A stretch of 64,000 nt of DNA. It comes from Umezawaea tangerina (lineage in GTDB: Bacteria; Actinomycetota; Actinomycetes; Mycobacteriales; Pseudonocardiaceae). The position numbers and the translations under genes were made by a program. Positions 33,850-42,753 of this stretch are shown here, one piece after another. How positions within the stretch are numbered: position 1 is the stretch's first letter; each line of letters begins with the position of its first letter. The notes below the pieces were generated by a model, which worked only from the letters and a program-made list of their open reading frames with translations, was not told where the DNA came from and ran no database searches. The DNA lies in assembly GCF_003002815.1 (NCBI RefSeq), contig NZ_PVTF01000008.1, positions 372,001-436,000 on the forward strand, written 5' to 3'.

Positions 33850-34877
33850 GCGAGCTCCTCGGTGAGGACCGGGAGCAGGCCGAGCAGTTCGGCGTTCCCG
33901 GAACGGATGGCGTGCTGGTCGGCGTCGTCGAGGCCGGCGGCGGCGAGCCGTGCGACGGGATCGGTGACGCCCATGTCGAAGGGGTGGTCGGAGCCCAGCA
34001 GCACCCGGTCGGCGCCGACGGCGGAGACGAGGGCGCGCAGCGCGTCGGGGGTGTGGACGAGCGAGTCGAACCACAGCCGCCGCAGGTAGGTGCTCGGCGG
34101 TTCGGCGCAGCCGCGGGCTTCGGGCCGAACCCGCCAGGCGTGGTCCGACCGCCCGAGGAAGGTGGGCAGGTAACCGCCGCCGTGCGCGGCGACCAGGCGC
34201 AGCCGCGGGTGCCGGTCGAGCACCCCGGAGAAGATCAGGTGCGACAGCGCCACGGCGTTCTCGACGGGCTGCCCGACGGTGTTGGACAGGTAGAACCGGT
34301 CGAGCCGCTCGTCGAGCGAGCAGCCGAAGGGGTGCAGGAACACGACCGCGCCGGTGGCGGCCGCGTGCGCCCAGAACGGTTCCAGCGCCGCGTCGGAGAG
34401 CTCGACGCCGGGGGCGAAGGAGGAGATCTCCACGCCGCGCAGTCCGAGGTCGAGAGCGTCGTCCAGAGCGGCGACGCACAGGTCCGGGTGCTGCAGCGGC
34501 ACCAGCCCCATGCCGGTGAACCGGACGGGCTCCTCCGCGACGACGGCCGCGACCCCGCGGTTGGCCGCCCTGACGACCGTCATCGCGAGGTCCCGATCGG
34601 CCCAGTAGTGGTAGTGCGACGGCGAAGGCGACAGCACCTGGACGTCGACTCCCGCGGCGTCCATGTCGGCCAAACGCGGTTCGACCATGGTGAGCTGTGC
34701 GATCCGTGCACCGACCATGCGGCCGGAGATCGCGGTCGACTCCGGTCCGTTGCGGCGCAGGTCCAGCGCGCGGTGCTCGTCGAGGCCCGGCTGTCCGGCG
34801 ACGACCGCCTCCACCTCGGGAACGATCACGTGGGCGTGCACGTCGACCACCGGCGCCCGACCGGCGGGGGCGTTCAC
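33846..34877 (-). CDS. Amidohydrolase-2 family enzyme (ACMSD-like)
   Basis: 343 residues from the GTG at 34877, overlapping the monooxygenase stop (GTGA). It has the metal set VDVHAHVI, VFLHPFG, LVAAHGGGYLPTF and LLGSDHPF, the order seen in aminocarboxymuconate-semialdehyde and related decarboxylases. Such enzymes decarboxylate aromatic or muconate-type acids. It lies between the hydroxylase and the dioxygenase, which suggests it removes a carboxyl from the ring or ring-opened intermediate. Confidence 0.88.
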   Translation of the reverse strand: MNAPAGRAPVVDVHAHVIVPEVEAVVAGQPGLDEHRALDLRRNGPESTAISGRMVGARIAQLTMVEPRLADMDAAGVDVQVLSPSPSHYHYWADRDLAMTVVRAANRGVAAVVAEEPVRFTGMGLVPLQHPDLCVAALDDALDLGLRGVEISSFAPGVELSDAALEPFWAHAAATGAVVFLHPFGCSLDERLDRFYLSNTVGQPVENAVALSHLIFSGVLDRHPRLRLVAAHGGGYLPTFLGRSDHAWRVRPEARGCAEPPSTYLRRLWFDSLVHTPDALRALVSAVGADRVLLGSDHPFDMGVTDPVARLAAAGLDDADQHAIRSGNAELLGLLPVLTEELA

Positions 34878-36001
34878 GCCGGCCTGCCCACGGTCTCGGC
34901 GACGGTGCGCATGAGCCCCGGCACGTCGCCGCGCTCGCCGTCGAGCAGCCACTGCCCGAGCTGCACCGACGCGTCCACGACCGTGCGGACCCGTTCCAGT
35001 CTGCGTTCGGTGAACGCGGCCCACAGTCCTTCGTCGACGGTGTCGGCGGCGAGGAGGAGTTCGACGAGCACCGCCGCGTCCTCCAGCGCGAGCGCAGCGC
35101 CCTGGGCGACGGTCGGGGGACAGGTGTGCACGGCGTCGCCGATGAGCACCACCCTGCCGCGGTTCCACGCCCCGTCGAGCAGGTGGGTCTCGAACCACGT
35201 GTAGTTGATCCGCGTCGGGTCGACGAGCAGGGCGCGGATGTCGTCCCACGGCCCGTGGTAGTGCTCGGCGAGCCCGCGCATCACAGCCAGTCGTTCGTTC
35301 GGGGAGAGCGCGCTGCGGTCCTGCGCGTCCTCGACGAGGTAGGCGTAGAGCGAGTCGTCGCCGGTGGGGCAGTAGCCCGCGATGTAGGAGGGGCCTCCGT
35401 AGTAGAGGTCGGTGCGGGTGACCGATGCCGGGCGTGAGGTGAACGCGCGCCAGATGCCCATGCCCGTCGAGCGGGTCCGGAGCTCGATCCCGATCAGGCC
35501 GCGCACCGAGGAGCGCACTCCGTCGGCGCCGACGACGAGGTCGTACCGGCCTCGGGAGGAGTCGGAGAAGGTGGCGTCGACGCCCTCGTCGTCCTGTTCC
35601 AGTCCGACGACCGTGGTGCCGAAGCGGATCTTCACGCCGAGCGCGGCCGCCCGGTCGACGAGGATGCGGGCCAGGTCGGGCCGGTACATGCCGACGGTGG
35701 CGGGCAGCCCCGAGGCGCCGGGGATCTCCGGCGTCTCGAACAGGAGCGTGCCGTGCGCGTCCGGGGCGCGCATCCCGATGCCGTTGAACGCGTACCCGGT
35801 CTGCTCGACCAGGGGCCACACGCCGAGGTCGCGCAGCACGCGCAGGGCGTTCTCCTGGACGGTGATGCCCGATCCGGTGGCCGTGACGTCGGGTGCGACC
35901 TCCACGAGGTCGACGGCGATCCCGGCGTCGGCGAGCAGGATCGCGGCGGCGGTCCCGGCCGGGCCGCCACCGACCACGAGCACGGAGCCGACGGCGGTCA
36001 C
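34874..36001 (-). CDS. FAD-dependent aromatic monooxygenase
   Basis: 375 residues with the three class A flavoprotein hydroxylase motifs: GGGPAGTAAAILLADAG near residue 11, LVVGADGVRSSVRG in the middle and VLIGDAVHTCPPTVAQGAALALEDA near 280. The family hydroxylates aromatic acids with NAD(P)H and O2, for example salicylate or hydroxynicotinate. It begins with a GTG that overlaps the FAH stop (GTGA). It probably prepares the dihydroxylated ring for the extradiol dioxygenase two genes later. Confidence 0.9.
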   Translation of the reverse strand: MTAVGSVLVVGGGPAGTAAAILLADAGIAVDLVEVAPDVTATGSGITVQENALRVLRDLGVWPLVEQTGYAFNGIGMRAPDAHGTLLFETPEIPGASGLPATVGMYRPDLARILVDRAAALGVKIRFGTTVVGLEQDDEGVDATFSDSSRGRYDLVVGADGVRSSVRGLIGIELRTRSTGMGIWRAFTSRPASVTRTDLYYGGPSYIAGYCPTGDDSLYAYLVEDAQDRSALSPNERLAVMRGLAEHYHGPWDDIRALLVDPTRINYTWFETHLLDGAWNRGRVVLIGDAVHTCPPTVAQGAALALEDAAVLVELLLAADTVDEGLWAAFTERRLERVRTVVDASVQLGQWLLDGERGDVPGLMRTVAETVGRPA

Positions 36002-36978
36002 GGTGCCACCGCCCTGACCCGCTGGGTGCCCAGCGACAGCGAGTCGCCGCCGGTGATCGTGCCTTCCATGACGTCGCCGTCGCGCAGCAGCCGTCCGTGG
36101 TGGATCCCGTTGCCCGCCGGGCTCCCGGTCAGGACGAGGTCGCCGGGCAGCAGCGGAACCGTGTGCGACGCCGCGGCCACGAGTGCGGCGACATCGAAGA
36201 TCATGTCCTTTGTGGACTCGTCCTGCATGGTGTCGCCGTTGAGCGTCAGGGTCACCCGCAGGTCTCCCGGATCACCGACGAACCGGCTCGGCACGAGGAA
36301 CGGCCCGGTGGGCAGGAAGCCCGGCGCGTTCTTGGCGCGGAACCAGTCGGTGCCGATCTCCGGCATGTCCCTGCGGAACACCAGGTCTCGGGTCGTGAGG
36401 TCGTTGACGATGGTGTATCCGGCGACGTGGTCTAGCGCCTCGTCGCGGTCGATGCGGAACGCGCGGCGTCCGATGACCGCGGCCAGTTCCAGTTCCCAGT
36501 CGTGCTGACGCGAGTAGTCCGGCAGGACGACGTCGTCGTACGGGCCGCCGATCACGGTGGGGAGCCCGAGGAAGAAGTACGGAGTGCCCTCGGCCGCGCG
36601 GCGATCCATCATCGCCGCGGCCTCCGCCCGGACCTGCTCGACGGTCCGCTCGGCGCCGATATCGCTGTGCTGGACGGCCAGGTCGATCACGTGGGTGCGG
36701 TAGTTCGCCCCGGCCTGGAGCACTTGGCGGGGTGCCACGGGCGCCCGCACGTCGAGGGCCGCGAGCGGCTGCCACGCGCCGGTGCTGTCCGCCAGTTCCA
36801 CCAGGACCGGCAGGACGCTGTCCCACTCGTCCAGCAGGTCTCTCACCGCTGCGCCGGGGAAGCGGGCGGAAAGGTCGAGCACGCGCTCCCCGACGACGAG
36901 CCCGGCGAACTCCGGGCTGTCCACGGTCGTGCGGAAGGTTCCGATGCCGAACCTGGTCGACGCTGCGGGATCGGGCAC
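35998..36978 (-). CDS. Fumarylacetoacetate hydrolase-family enzyme
   Basis: 326 residues from the GTG at 36978, chosen for the AAGGGG about 9 bases upstream; an ATG at 37044 lacks a ribosome site. It has DWELELAAVIGRRAFRI, YTIVNDLTTRDLVFR and LTGSPAGNG, the FAH active-site parts. It differs clearly from the second FAH of the operon, so the two probably act on different steps (isomerase and hydrolase or decarboxylase). It is the promoter-proximal gene and faces the LysR gene. Confidence 0.86.
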   Translation of the reverse strand: MPDPAASTRFGIGTFRTTVDSPEFAGLVVGERVLDLSARFPGAAVRDLLDEWDSVLPVLVELADSTGAWQPLAALDVRAPVAPRQVLQAGANYRTHVIDLAVQHSDIGAERTVEQVRAEAAAMMDRRAAEGTPYFFLGLPTVIGGPYDDVVLPDYSRQHDWELELAAVIGRRAFRIDRDEALDHVAGYTIVNDLTTRDLVFRRDMPEIGTDWFRAKNAPGFLPTGPFLVPSRFVGDPGDLRVTLTLNGDTMQDESTKDMIFDVAALVAAASHTVPLLPGDLVLTGSPAGNGIHHGRLLRDGDVMEGTITGGDSLSLGTQRVRAVAP

Positions 36979-37101
36979 GTGGACGGCCCCTTTCGTCGGC
37001 GATGACGGTGATGCCGGTGCATACTCTTCGCCGACCTCGGTCATCCAGGAAGATGAATCTGCTGATGATCGACATAAGCGACGTCGATGAGAGGGGGCGC
37101 G

Positions 37102-38043
37102 GTGCAGCTGGCCAATCTCGACCTCAACCTGTTGGTGCCGCTGGACGCGCTGCTGCGGGAACGCAGCGTGACGCGGGCGGCCGCCGCGCTCGGGTTGAGC
37201 CAGCCCGCGCTCAGCGCCTCACTGGCGCGGCTGCGCAGGCACTTCGGCGACGAGCTGCTGACCCGCGTCGGCAACACCTACGAGCTCACACCGCTCGCCG
37301 TGGCCCTGCGCCGCCGAGTCGGCGTCGCACTGACCGGAGCCGAGCGGGTCTTCGCGAGCGAACCCGGCTTCGACCCGACGACCTCGACGCGCGACTTCAT
37401 CCTGCTCGGCTCCGACTACCCGATGGTGGTGCTCGGCTCCTCGGTCGCGCGGATCATGGGCGAACGCGCCCCAGGGGTCCGGCTGCGGTTCCAGCACCAG
37501 ATGCCGTCGATCATCGAGACCGCGGGGGAGGCCCTGCGCGAGGTCGACGGGCTCGTGTTCCCGCACGGCTTCCTGTCCGACATGCCGCACCTGGACCTGT
37601 ACCGCGACACCTGGGTCTGCCTGGTGGCGACCGACAACCCCCGTGTCGGGGACTCGCTCACCATGGACGACCTGGCCACGCTCCCGTGGGTGCTCACCTA
37701 CAACTCCTCGACCGCGTTCACCCCCGCCGACCGGCAGCTGCAGATCCTCGGCGTGCAGCCGAAGGTCCAGGTGGTGGTCGAGAGCTTCGTCGCGCTGCCC
37801 TACTTCATCGCCGGGACGGACCGGATCGGTCTGGTGCAGGGCCACCTGGCCGGGCACCTGACCCGCAACGGCGACGTGCGAGCCCTGCCCTGCCCCTATG
37901 ACGTCGTCCCGCTGGTGGAGGCGTTGTGGTGGCACCCGATGCACGAACGCGATCCCGAGCACGTGTGGATGCGGTCGGTCATGGCGGAGGCGGGCGCTCG
38001 TGTGGGCGCGGGCAGTGCGGAGACCGGGCCGGTCGGCAGGTAG
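37102..38043 (+). CDS. LysR-type regulator (NodD/NahR-like)
   Basis: 313 residues from the GTG at 37102, which has GAGGGGG upstream; an ATG at 37087 is less likely. The N-terminal HTH is NLLVPLDALLRERSVTRAAAALGLSQPALSASLARLR, typical of the LysR group that senses aromatic inducers. The effector domain is complete (~95-290). Its divergent position, 123 bases from the FAH start, marks it as the probable activator of the aromatic operon at 36978-31946. Confidence 0.88.
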   Translation: MQLANLDLNLLVPLDALLRERSVTRAAAALGLSQPALSASLARLRRHFGDELLTRVGNTYELTPLAVALRRRVGVALTGAERVFASEPGFDPTTSTRDFILLGSDYPMVVLGSSVARIMGERAPGVRLRFQHQMPSIIETAGEALREVDGLVFPHGFLSDMPHLDLYRDTWVCLVATDNPRVGDSLTMDDLATLPWVLTYNSSTAFTPADRQLQILGVQPKVQVVVESFVALPYFIAGTDRIGLVQGHLAGHLTRNGDVRALPCPYDVVPLVEALWWHPMHERDPEHVWMRSVMAEAGARVGAGSAETGPVGR

Positions 38044-38105
38044 CGCTCACCGGGTGCGGATCGAGCCGACGGGAGCGGCCGCTGGACCACACCCCCGCGC
38101 GAACG

Positions 38106-38244
38106 TCACCCGGTCGGATCGACCAGGAGCTTCATCTTCCGACCGGCGCGCAGCACCTCGAAACCCTGGTCGACGACGCTGGCCCCCAGGGGTACGAGGC
38201 GGGCTGGCGTGAGCGGTGCGAGGATCGGCTGGAACGGCGCCAGT
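38106..38244 (-). pseudogene. Zinc-type alcohol dehydrogenase C-terminal remnant
   Basis: About 45 codons ending VVDQGFEVLRAGRKMKLLVDPTG and a stop, which matches the ending of threonine/zinc-type medium-chain dehydrogenases. No upstream part of the gene is found in frame, so this is a truncated relic between the LysR gene and the hydrolase. Confidence 0.6.
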
Positions 38245-38285
38245 CGGCACGATGACCGGTACGGTCGAGTCGGAGTTGATCCACC

Positions 38286-39146
38286 ATGCCCGCTGACGGC
38301 TCTCGGACCCTGTCGACGGAGCACGTGACCTCGCGCGACGGCACCCGCATCGGTTTCACGCGCTCCGGCAACGGCCCTGGTCTCGTGCTCGTGCAGGGGG
38401 CGATGGCCGACCTGCACGCCTACGACGCACTGGCGACGGCCCTGTCGTCCTCGTTCACCGTCTACGCCGCGGATCGCAGGGGACGCGGACTGAGCCCCAA
38501 GCCCTTCGACTCCGACCACACCATCGCCCGCGACGTCGAGGACGTCGACGCCATCCTCGCCGCGACCGGCGCCGACCGCGTGTTCGGCCTCAGCTCCGGC
38601 GCCGTGATCACCCTGGAGGCCGCGCGCACCCTCGACCGGATCGCGCGGATCGCGCTCTACGAGCCGCCCTTCTACGCCGCCGGGATCTCCCGCGGCGGCA
38701 TCCGGCGGCTCAACTCCGAGATCGAACGCGGCGACCTGGCCTCGGCGCTCCTGGACTCACTCCTGGTGGCCGGAACCGCCCCCGCCCCGATCCGCCTGCT
38801 CCCGCGCCCACTCGCCCGTCTCCTCGCCGCCGCCGTGATGGCGGTCGACCAACGACGAGCCCGCCCCGGCTCGACGTTCCGCGACCTGCTGCCCGGTGTG
38901 CGCTACGACTTCCACGACGTCGCCACTGTGGACGGTGGCATGAACGCGTTCACGACGGTGACCATGCCGGTCCTGCTGCTCAGCGGCACCACAAGCCCCG
39001 CATTCCTCCGGGACGCCACCCTCGCGCTCCGCGCTTTGCTTCCCGACTCCCGACACGTCGTGATCGACGGAGCGGGCCACGACGGCCCGTGGAACTCCGG
39101 GAACCCGCACGCCGTCGCCGCAGCACTGAGGACGTTCTTCGCCTGA
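38286..39146 (+). CDS. Alpha/beta hydrolase
   Basis: 286 residues. The nucleophile elbow is GLSSG (FGLSSGAVITLEAA, Ser ~100) and the catalytic His is in DGAGHDGPWNSGNP near the C-terminus. The acidic residue is probably in the strand after VLLLSGTTSP. The cap region is short and helical (PIRLLPRPLARLLAAAVMAV). Esterase or lactonase activity is likely; the substrate is unknown. It appears to be transcribed alone. Confidence 0.87.
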   Translation: MPADGSRTLSTEHVTSRDGTRIGFTRSGNGPGLVLVQGAMADLHAYDALATALSSSFTVYAADRRGRGLSPKPFDSDHTIARDVEDVDAILAATGADRVFGLSSGAVITLEAARTLDRIARIALYEPPFYAAGISRGGIRRLNSEIERGDLASALLDSLLVAGTAPAPIRLLPRPLARLLAAAVMAVDQRRARPGSTFRDLLPGVRYDFHDVATVDGGMNAFTTVTMPVLLLSGTTSPAFLRDATLALRALLPDSRHVVIDGAGHDGPWNSGNPHAVAAALRTFFA

Positions 39147-39167
39147 ACCGGCATCATCACTGATTCC

Positions 39168-39218
39168 GCCAACCAGGTCAGGGGCAACGTCGCCGGCCCT
39201 CTTCCACACCTGGTTGGC
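39168..39218. terminator. Inverted repeat after the hydrolase gene
   Basis: GCCAACCAGGT (39168-39178) and ACCTGGTTGGC (39208-39218) are perfect 11-base complements around 29 bases, starting 21 bases after the stop codon. It is a likely terminator, though the loop is long. Confidence 0.4.
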
Positions 39219-39553
39219 AAGCCGCAGCCTTGACGCCAGTCCGAACGACTGCGAAGACGGATGGCGCGGTGCACCCCGAGATCACTGGGGTCCTGCTCCC
39301 GCACCCGCGGCCCCGTGGCGGGCCGTCACCGATCCGGCGTCACGGCCACCCGGTCGCAGTCCACCACGGCGGTCTGCCGGTCAGGGAGCTCGCCGCGTTG
39401 GTCACGAGAACGTCGACGTCACCGGCTTTCCGATGTGGCCAGGACGTTCTTCCTGATGGATCTCATAGCTGCTTTCTTGCCTTTCCTGTGCGGCGGAATC
39501 GTGTTCCTCGCGAGCGTGAACACGTTCGAAAGCTTCTCACAGTCTTCGCGGAG
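39219..39553. other. Degenerate stretch with SDR-like fragment
   Basis: 335 bases without an intact gene. On the minus strand around 39370-39430 a short piece reads GDVDVLVTNAASSLTGRP, similar to the NNAG strand of SDR enzymes, so a relic is possible. Nothing else is supported. Confidence 0.35.
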
Positions 39554-40303
39554 CTACACCTGGGCCATTCCGCCGTCGACGCAGAGTTCCGCGCCGGTCA
39601 TGAAACTGCTTTCGTCCGACGCCAGGAACAGCGCCGCGCCGGCGAGTTCTTCGGGGCGTCCAAGGCGACCCAGGGGGACGTGCGCGGCCATTTGGGCGCG
39701 CAGCGCCGCCGGTTCCTGCCCGAAGTACTCGGCCTGCCCGTCGATGATGGCCGTGTCGAACGGCCCAGGGGTGAGCACGTTGACCCGCGGACCCCTGTCG
39801 CCGAACTCGGCCGCCCACACGCGCGCGTAGGAGCGCACCGCCGCCTTCGCCGCGCTGTAGGTGCTCGATCCCGGCAGTCCCTTGAACCCTTGGATGGAAC
39901 CCACCAGGACGATCGAGCCGGTGGCCGGCATGAGCGGCAGCACCGTTTGCACGGTGAACAGCGTGCCGCGGGCGTTGAGGTCGAACGTGCGGTCGAAGTG
40001 GTCTTCGGTCACCTCGCCGAAATCGGCCCGCTCGATCATGCCCGCGTTGGCGACGAGCACGTCGAGCCGCCCGCTCCGGCTCCTGATGGTGTTGGCGAGG
40101 TCGTCGAGACCACTCGACGACGTGGAGTCCGCGACAACGGTCGTGACTTGCCCTTCGATGGAAGCCGCGGCGTCGTCGAGAACATCTTTTCGGCGACCCG
40201 TGATGTAGACGTGGGCACCTTCGGCCGCGAATCTTGCGGCAATTGCCAGGCCGAGACCTGCTCCGCCGCCCGTGACCAGAGCGACTTTGTCGTCGAGACG
40301 CAT
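39554..40303 (-). CDS. Short-chain dehydrogenase/reductase
   Basis: 249 residues from the ATG at 40303. It has TGGGAGLGLAIAARF (NAD(P) binding), VANAG, the catalytic YSAAK, and the ending SSFMTGAELCVDGGMAQV. It is a standard 3-oxoacyl-reductase-like SDR. It stands alone, with two overlapping palindromes upstream that may be an operator whose regulator gene is not in the window. Confidence 0.9.
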   Translation of the reverse strand: MRLDDKVALVTGGGAGLGLAIAARFAAEGAHVYITGRRKDVLDDAAASIEGQVTTVVADSTSSSGLDDLANTIRSRSGRLDVLVANAGMIERADFGEVTEDHFDRTFDLNARGTLFTVQTVLPLMPATGSIVLVGSIQGFKGLPGSSTYSAAKAAVRSYARVWAAEFGDRGPRVNVLTPGPFDTAIIDGQAEYFGQEPAALRAQMAAHVPLGRLGRPEELAGAALFLASDESSFMTGAELCVDGGMAQV

Positions 40304-40382
40304 CGGTTCTCCGTTTTCCTTGCGTGAGTCGTGCGATCCAGAAGGTACGCACGACACTGGTATAGACGCAAAGAGTCGGTTG

Positions 40383-40408
40383 CTATGCTCAGCATAGAAG
40401 GTTTCTAT
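40383..40408. promoter_or_regulatory. Two overlapping palindromes upstream of the SDR gene
   Basis: CTATGCTCAGCATAG (40383-40397, perfect 7-1-7) overlaps ATAGAAGGTTTCTAT (40394-40408, perfect 6-3-6). They lie 80 bases upstream of the SDR start on the minus strand. A dimeric repressor site is likely. No regulator gene lies beside them. Confidence 0.5.
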
Positions 40409-40878
40409 GTAGCGAGGCGGCTTCGGGTGGACTTGCGGTAGCACGAGTACGCTGCCGGTGGCCGAAGAGGGCAGTGGACATGGGACGGCTCGCCCATTGT
40501 CGAGTGCGCGGATCAGTTCACCGCCGGTGACGTCGTGGTCGGGCCTGGTGAGGGATGTCTTCCCCGATCGCGCATGCTTATCCGGCCCGGACCCACCGCG
40601 TAGGCGGATTCCGTGTTGCCGGGGGAACCTCAGTCGACCATCCATAGTGGACGCATGACAGGTCTGTCGGGACAGCGCTGGCCAGGAAGGGTGCTGCGCC
40701 GATCGGTCGACCTCGAGTCCGTCACGTGAACAGCGCCGAGCTGACCGCTGATCGGACTGTGGAGTGCTCATCGCAGGGTGACGTTGCAGCCAGGCCGAGA
40801 CGGCGTCGCTCGTCTGGGTGACCTCTTCGCCCAGAGGTAAGGCGGGCGAGCCGGTTCACACGAGCAAGGAAGCAGGCC
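40409..40878. other. Gene-free stretch
   Basis: 470 bases in which no frame gives a recognisable protein on either strand. Codon structure is absent, and the area borders further gene fossils. Confidence 0.45.
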
Positions 40879-40941
40879 GTGCGCAACGTCATGCTCAACA
40901 ATGGCGTCGAGATGCCGACCCTCGGCTTCGGCGTCTGCAGT
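40879..40941 (+). pseudogene. Aldo/keto reductase N-terminal remnant
   Basis: Codons read VRNVMLNNGVEMPTLGFGVC, which is the conserved first strand of aldo/keto reductases. The frame is lost after ~21 codons, and CGNR-type sequence begins directly after it. Confidence 0.65.
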
Positions 40942-41300
40942 AGGCGGTGCCGACACCGGCCAACTGGGCGATTTCCTCGCGGCGCAGCCCAGGGACGCGC
41001 CGGACGATGAGAGGGTGCTCGAGGAGTTCGCCGCCGGGCAGCCGCCGAGGCTCGAGTTCACCGGTGCGGCCGTCGAACGCTCAGGCGGCCTTTCCTTCGC
41101 GGGGTGGGCGATCGCCTGGGACGCCGCCGACCTGTTCTCCGACGTATGCCGGCCCCGGCTGCGCGAGTGTGAACGGACGGCTTGCACGCGGTTGTTCGTC
41201 GACCGGTCGCGCACCATGAACCGGCGGTGGTGCGGCATAAGCGAATGCGGCAACCGGATCGAGGTCGCCAACTACCGCGCGCGCCGTGCTACCGCACATC
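40942..41300 (+). pseudogene. CGNR zinc-finger regulator C-terminal remnant
   Basis: The frame gives a degraded ABATE-like region and then RECERTACTRLFVDRSRTM and RRWCGISECGNR, the full CGNR zinc finger with its cysteines, followed by VANYRARR. The N-terminal half of the protein is missing. After ~41300 the frame runs on into unrelated sequence. It is a truncated regulator fused to a piece of an AKR gene. Confidence 0.65.
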
Positions 41301-41375
41301 AGCCCGAAGTGGAAGTGACCGGGACCGCCGGAAAACGGCATTGTGAAACAGGTAGGTCGAGTTCCCGTGCGGATA

Positions 41376-42623
41376 TCATGGTGTGTGACGGCTTTCTCGC
41401 ACCGCCGCCAGTGGCACGGCAGGGTGCGTCGCATGCACGTGAGGCTTCGGCACCAGCAGACCGGCCGCGGCGCAGCCCAGCACCGCGAAGCCCCAGTAGG
41501 TGTAGCCGCTGCCCACCAGTTGCTGCCACAGCGGCCAGGTGCGTTCCACGTCGCCGGTGGCCGGGAACCACCAGTGCGCGCCCAACGTGAACAGCGTCAT
41601 CCCGCTGATGGCCAGCACCAGCGGCGGACGTGCCCGCCAGCCCGCCACCCCCAACGCCAGCACCAAGGGAACAGCCCACACCCAGTGGTGCGACCACGAG
41701 ATGGGTGAGCACAGCAGGGGGACGAGGGCGGTCAACGCCAGTGCGAGGGTGGTCTGACCTTCGGCCAACGCCTTGCCGATGCCGACCACGGCAAGCCCGA
41801 CGACCACCGCGCCCAGTCCCAGCCACAGGCCGGTGTGCAGCAATGGCGGCACGTCGAACCGGGCGAGCACGCCGGTGATGGACTGGTTCGCCGTGAACAC
41901 CGGGCCGCCGACCCGATTGGTCTGGTACAGCACTTCCGTCCAGAACCGCCACGAATCCACGGGCGCGCAGAGGAAACCGATGCCCGAACACGCGACGAAC
42001 GACAGCACAGCGTTCAGAGCCGCTCGTCGATCGCGCTTGAGCAGGAAGAACAGGATGAACGCGGCGGGGGTGAGCTTCACTGCCGCGGCGATGCCGACCA
42101 ACGCGCCGCGGTACCGCGACGGGGTGAGCACCAGGCAGTCCACGACGACGAGCAGCAGCAGGAGCGGATTGATCTGACCCGCCGCCACGTTGCTGCGCAT
42201 CGGCTCGAACACCAGCGTGAACGGGACCGTGGCGACGGCGAGCACGGACCAGTACCGCCGCGGCGCGCCGAGCGCCCGCGCCACCAGCATGGTCGACCCG
42301 GCCATCACGACCGCGGACACCACCGTGAGCAGCGTGTTGGCCACCCACAACGGCGGCAGCGTCAGCGGTGCGAGCACAGCGGCCGCGAACGGCGGGTAGG
42401 TGAACGGCAGGGTGAACCCGGCCAGGAGCGGGAGGTCGGCGTACAGGTCGCCGCCGTCCAGCCAGACCCGCGCCCCGGTCCGGTACACGTCGAGGTCGAG
42501 CAGGTAGCGGTTGCCCGCCTCCGGGTGGAACGTGAACACGGTCGACACGACCAGCGCGAGGTCGAACGCGAGCAGCGCGGCGAACACCGCGGGATGCCGG
42601 GCCCAGCGGAGAAGGTGCGTCAT
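41376..42623 (-). CDS. GT87-type (DUF2029) membrane glycosyltransferase
   Basis: 415 residues from the ATG at 42623 (the frame extends further, but the hydrophobic start and an AGAGGA site support this). It has about ten membrane helices. The first extracytoplasmic loop has DLDVYRTGARVWLDGGDLY, the acidic motif of polyprenyl-phosphate-mannose-dependent alpha-mannosyltransferases such as those acting on phosphatidylinositol mannosides. Later ITGVLARF and SPISWSHHWVW are also conserved in the family. It likely acts on the outer side of the membrane in lipoglycan assembly. Confidence 0.85.
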   Translation of the reverse strand: MTHLLRWARHPAVFAALLAFDLALVVSTVFTFHPEAGNRYLLDLDVYRTGARVWLDGGDLYADLPLLAGFTLPFTYPPFAAAVLAPLTLPPLWVANTLLTVVSAVVMAGSTMLVARALGAPRRYWSVLAVATVPFTLVFEPMRSNVAAGQINPLLLLLVVVDCLVLTPSRYRGALVGIAAAVKLTPAAFILFFLLKRDRRAALNAVLSFVACSGIGFLCAPVDSWRFWTEVLYQTNRVGGPVFTANQSITGVLARFDVPPLLHTGLWLGLGAVVVGLAVVGIGKALAEGQTTLALALTALVPLLCSPISWSHHWVWAVPLVLALGVAGWRARPPLVLAISGMTLFTLGAHWWFPATGDVERTWPLWQQLVGSGYTYWGFAVLGCAAAGLLVPKPHVHATHPAVPLAAVRESRHTP

Positions 42624-42753
42624 TTCGTGGAATCCTCTTTTCTGCCGTATTTGGCAGAGGAAGAGGTACTTGCCGCGCATTACGCACCCGATAAGACGAT
42701 TTCTTATGTCGCGCTTATCCTTGCGCGGGTAGACAGTGCGGACGGAGGTGGAG

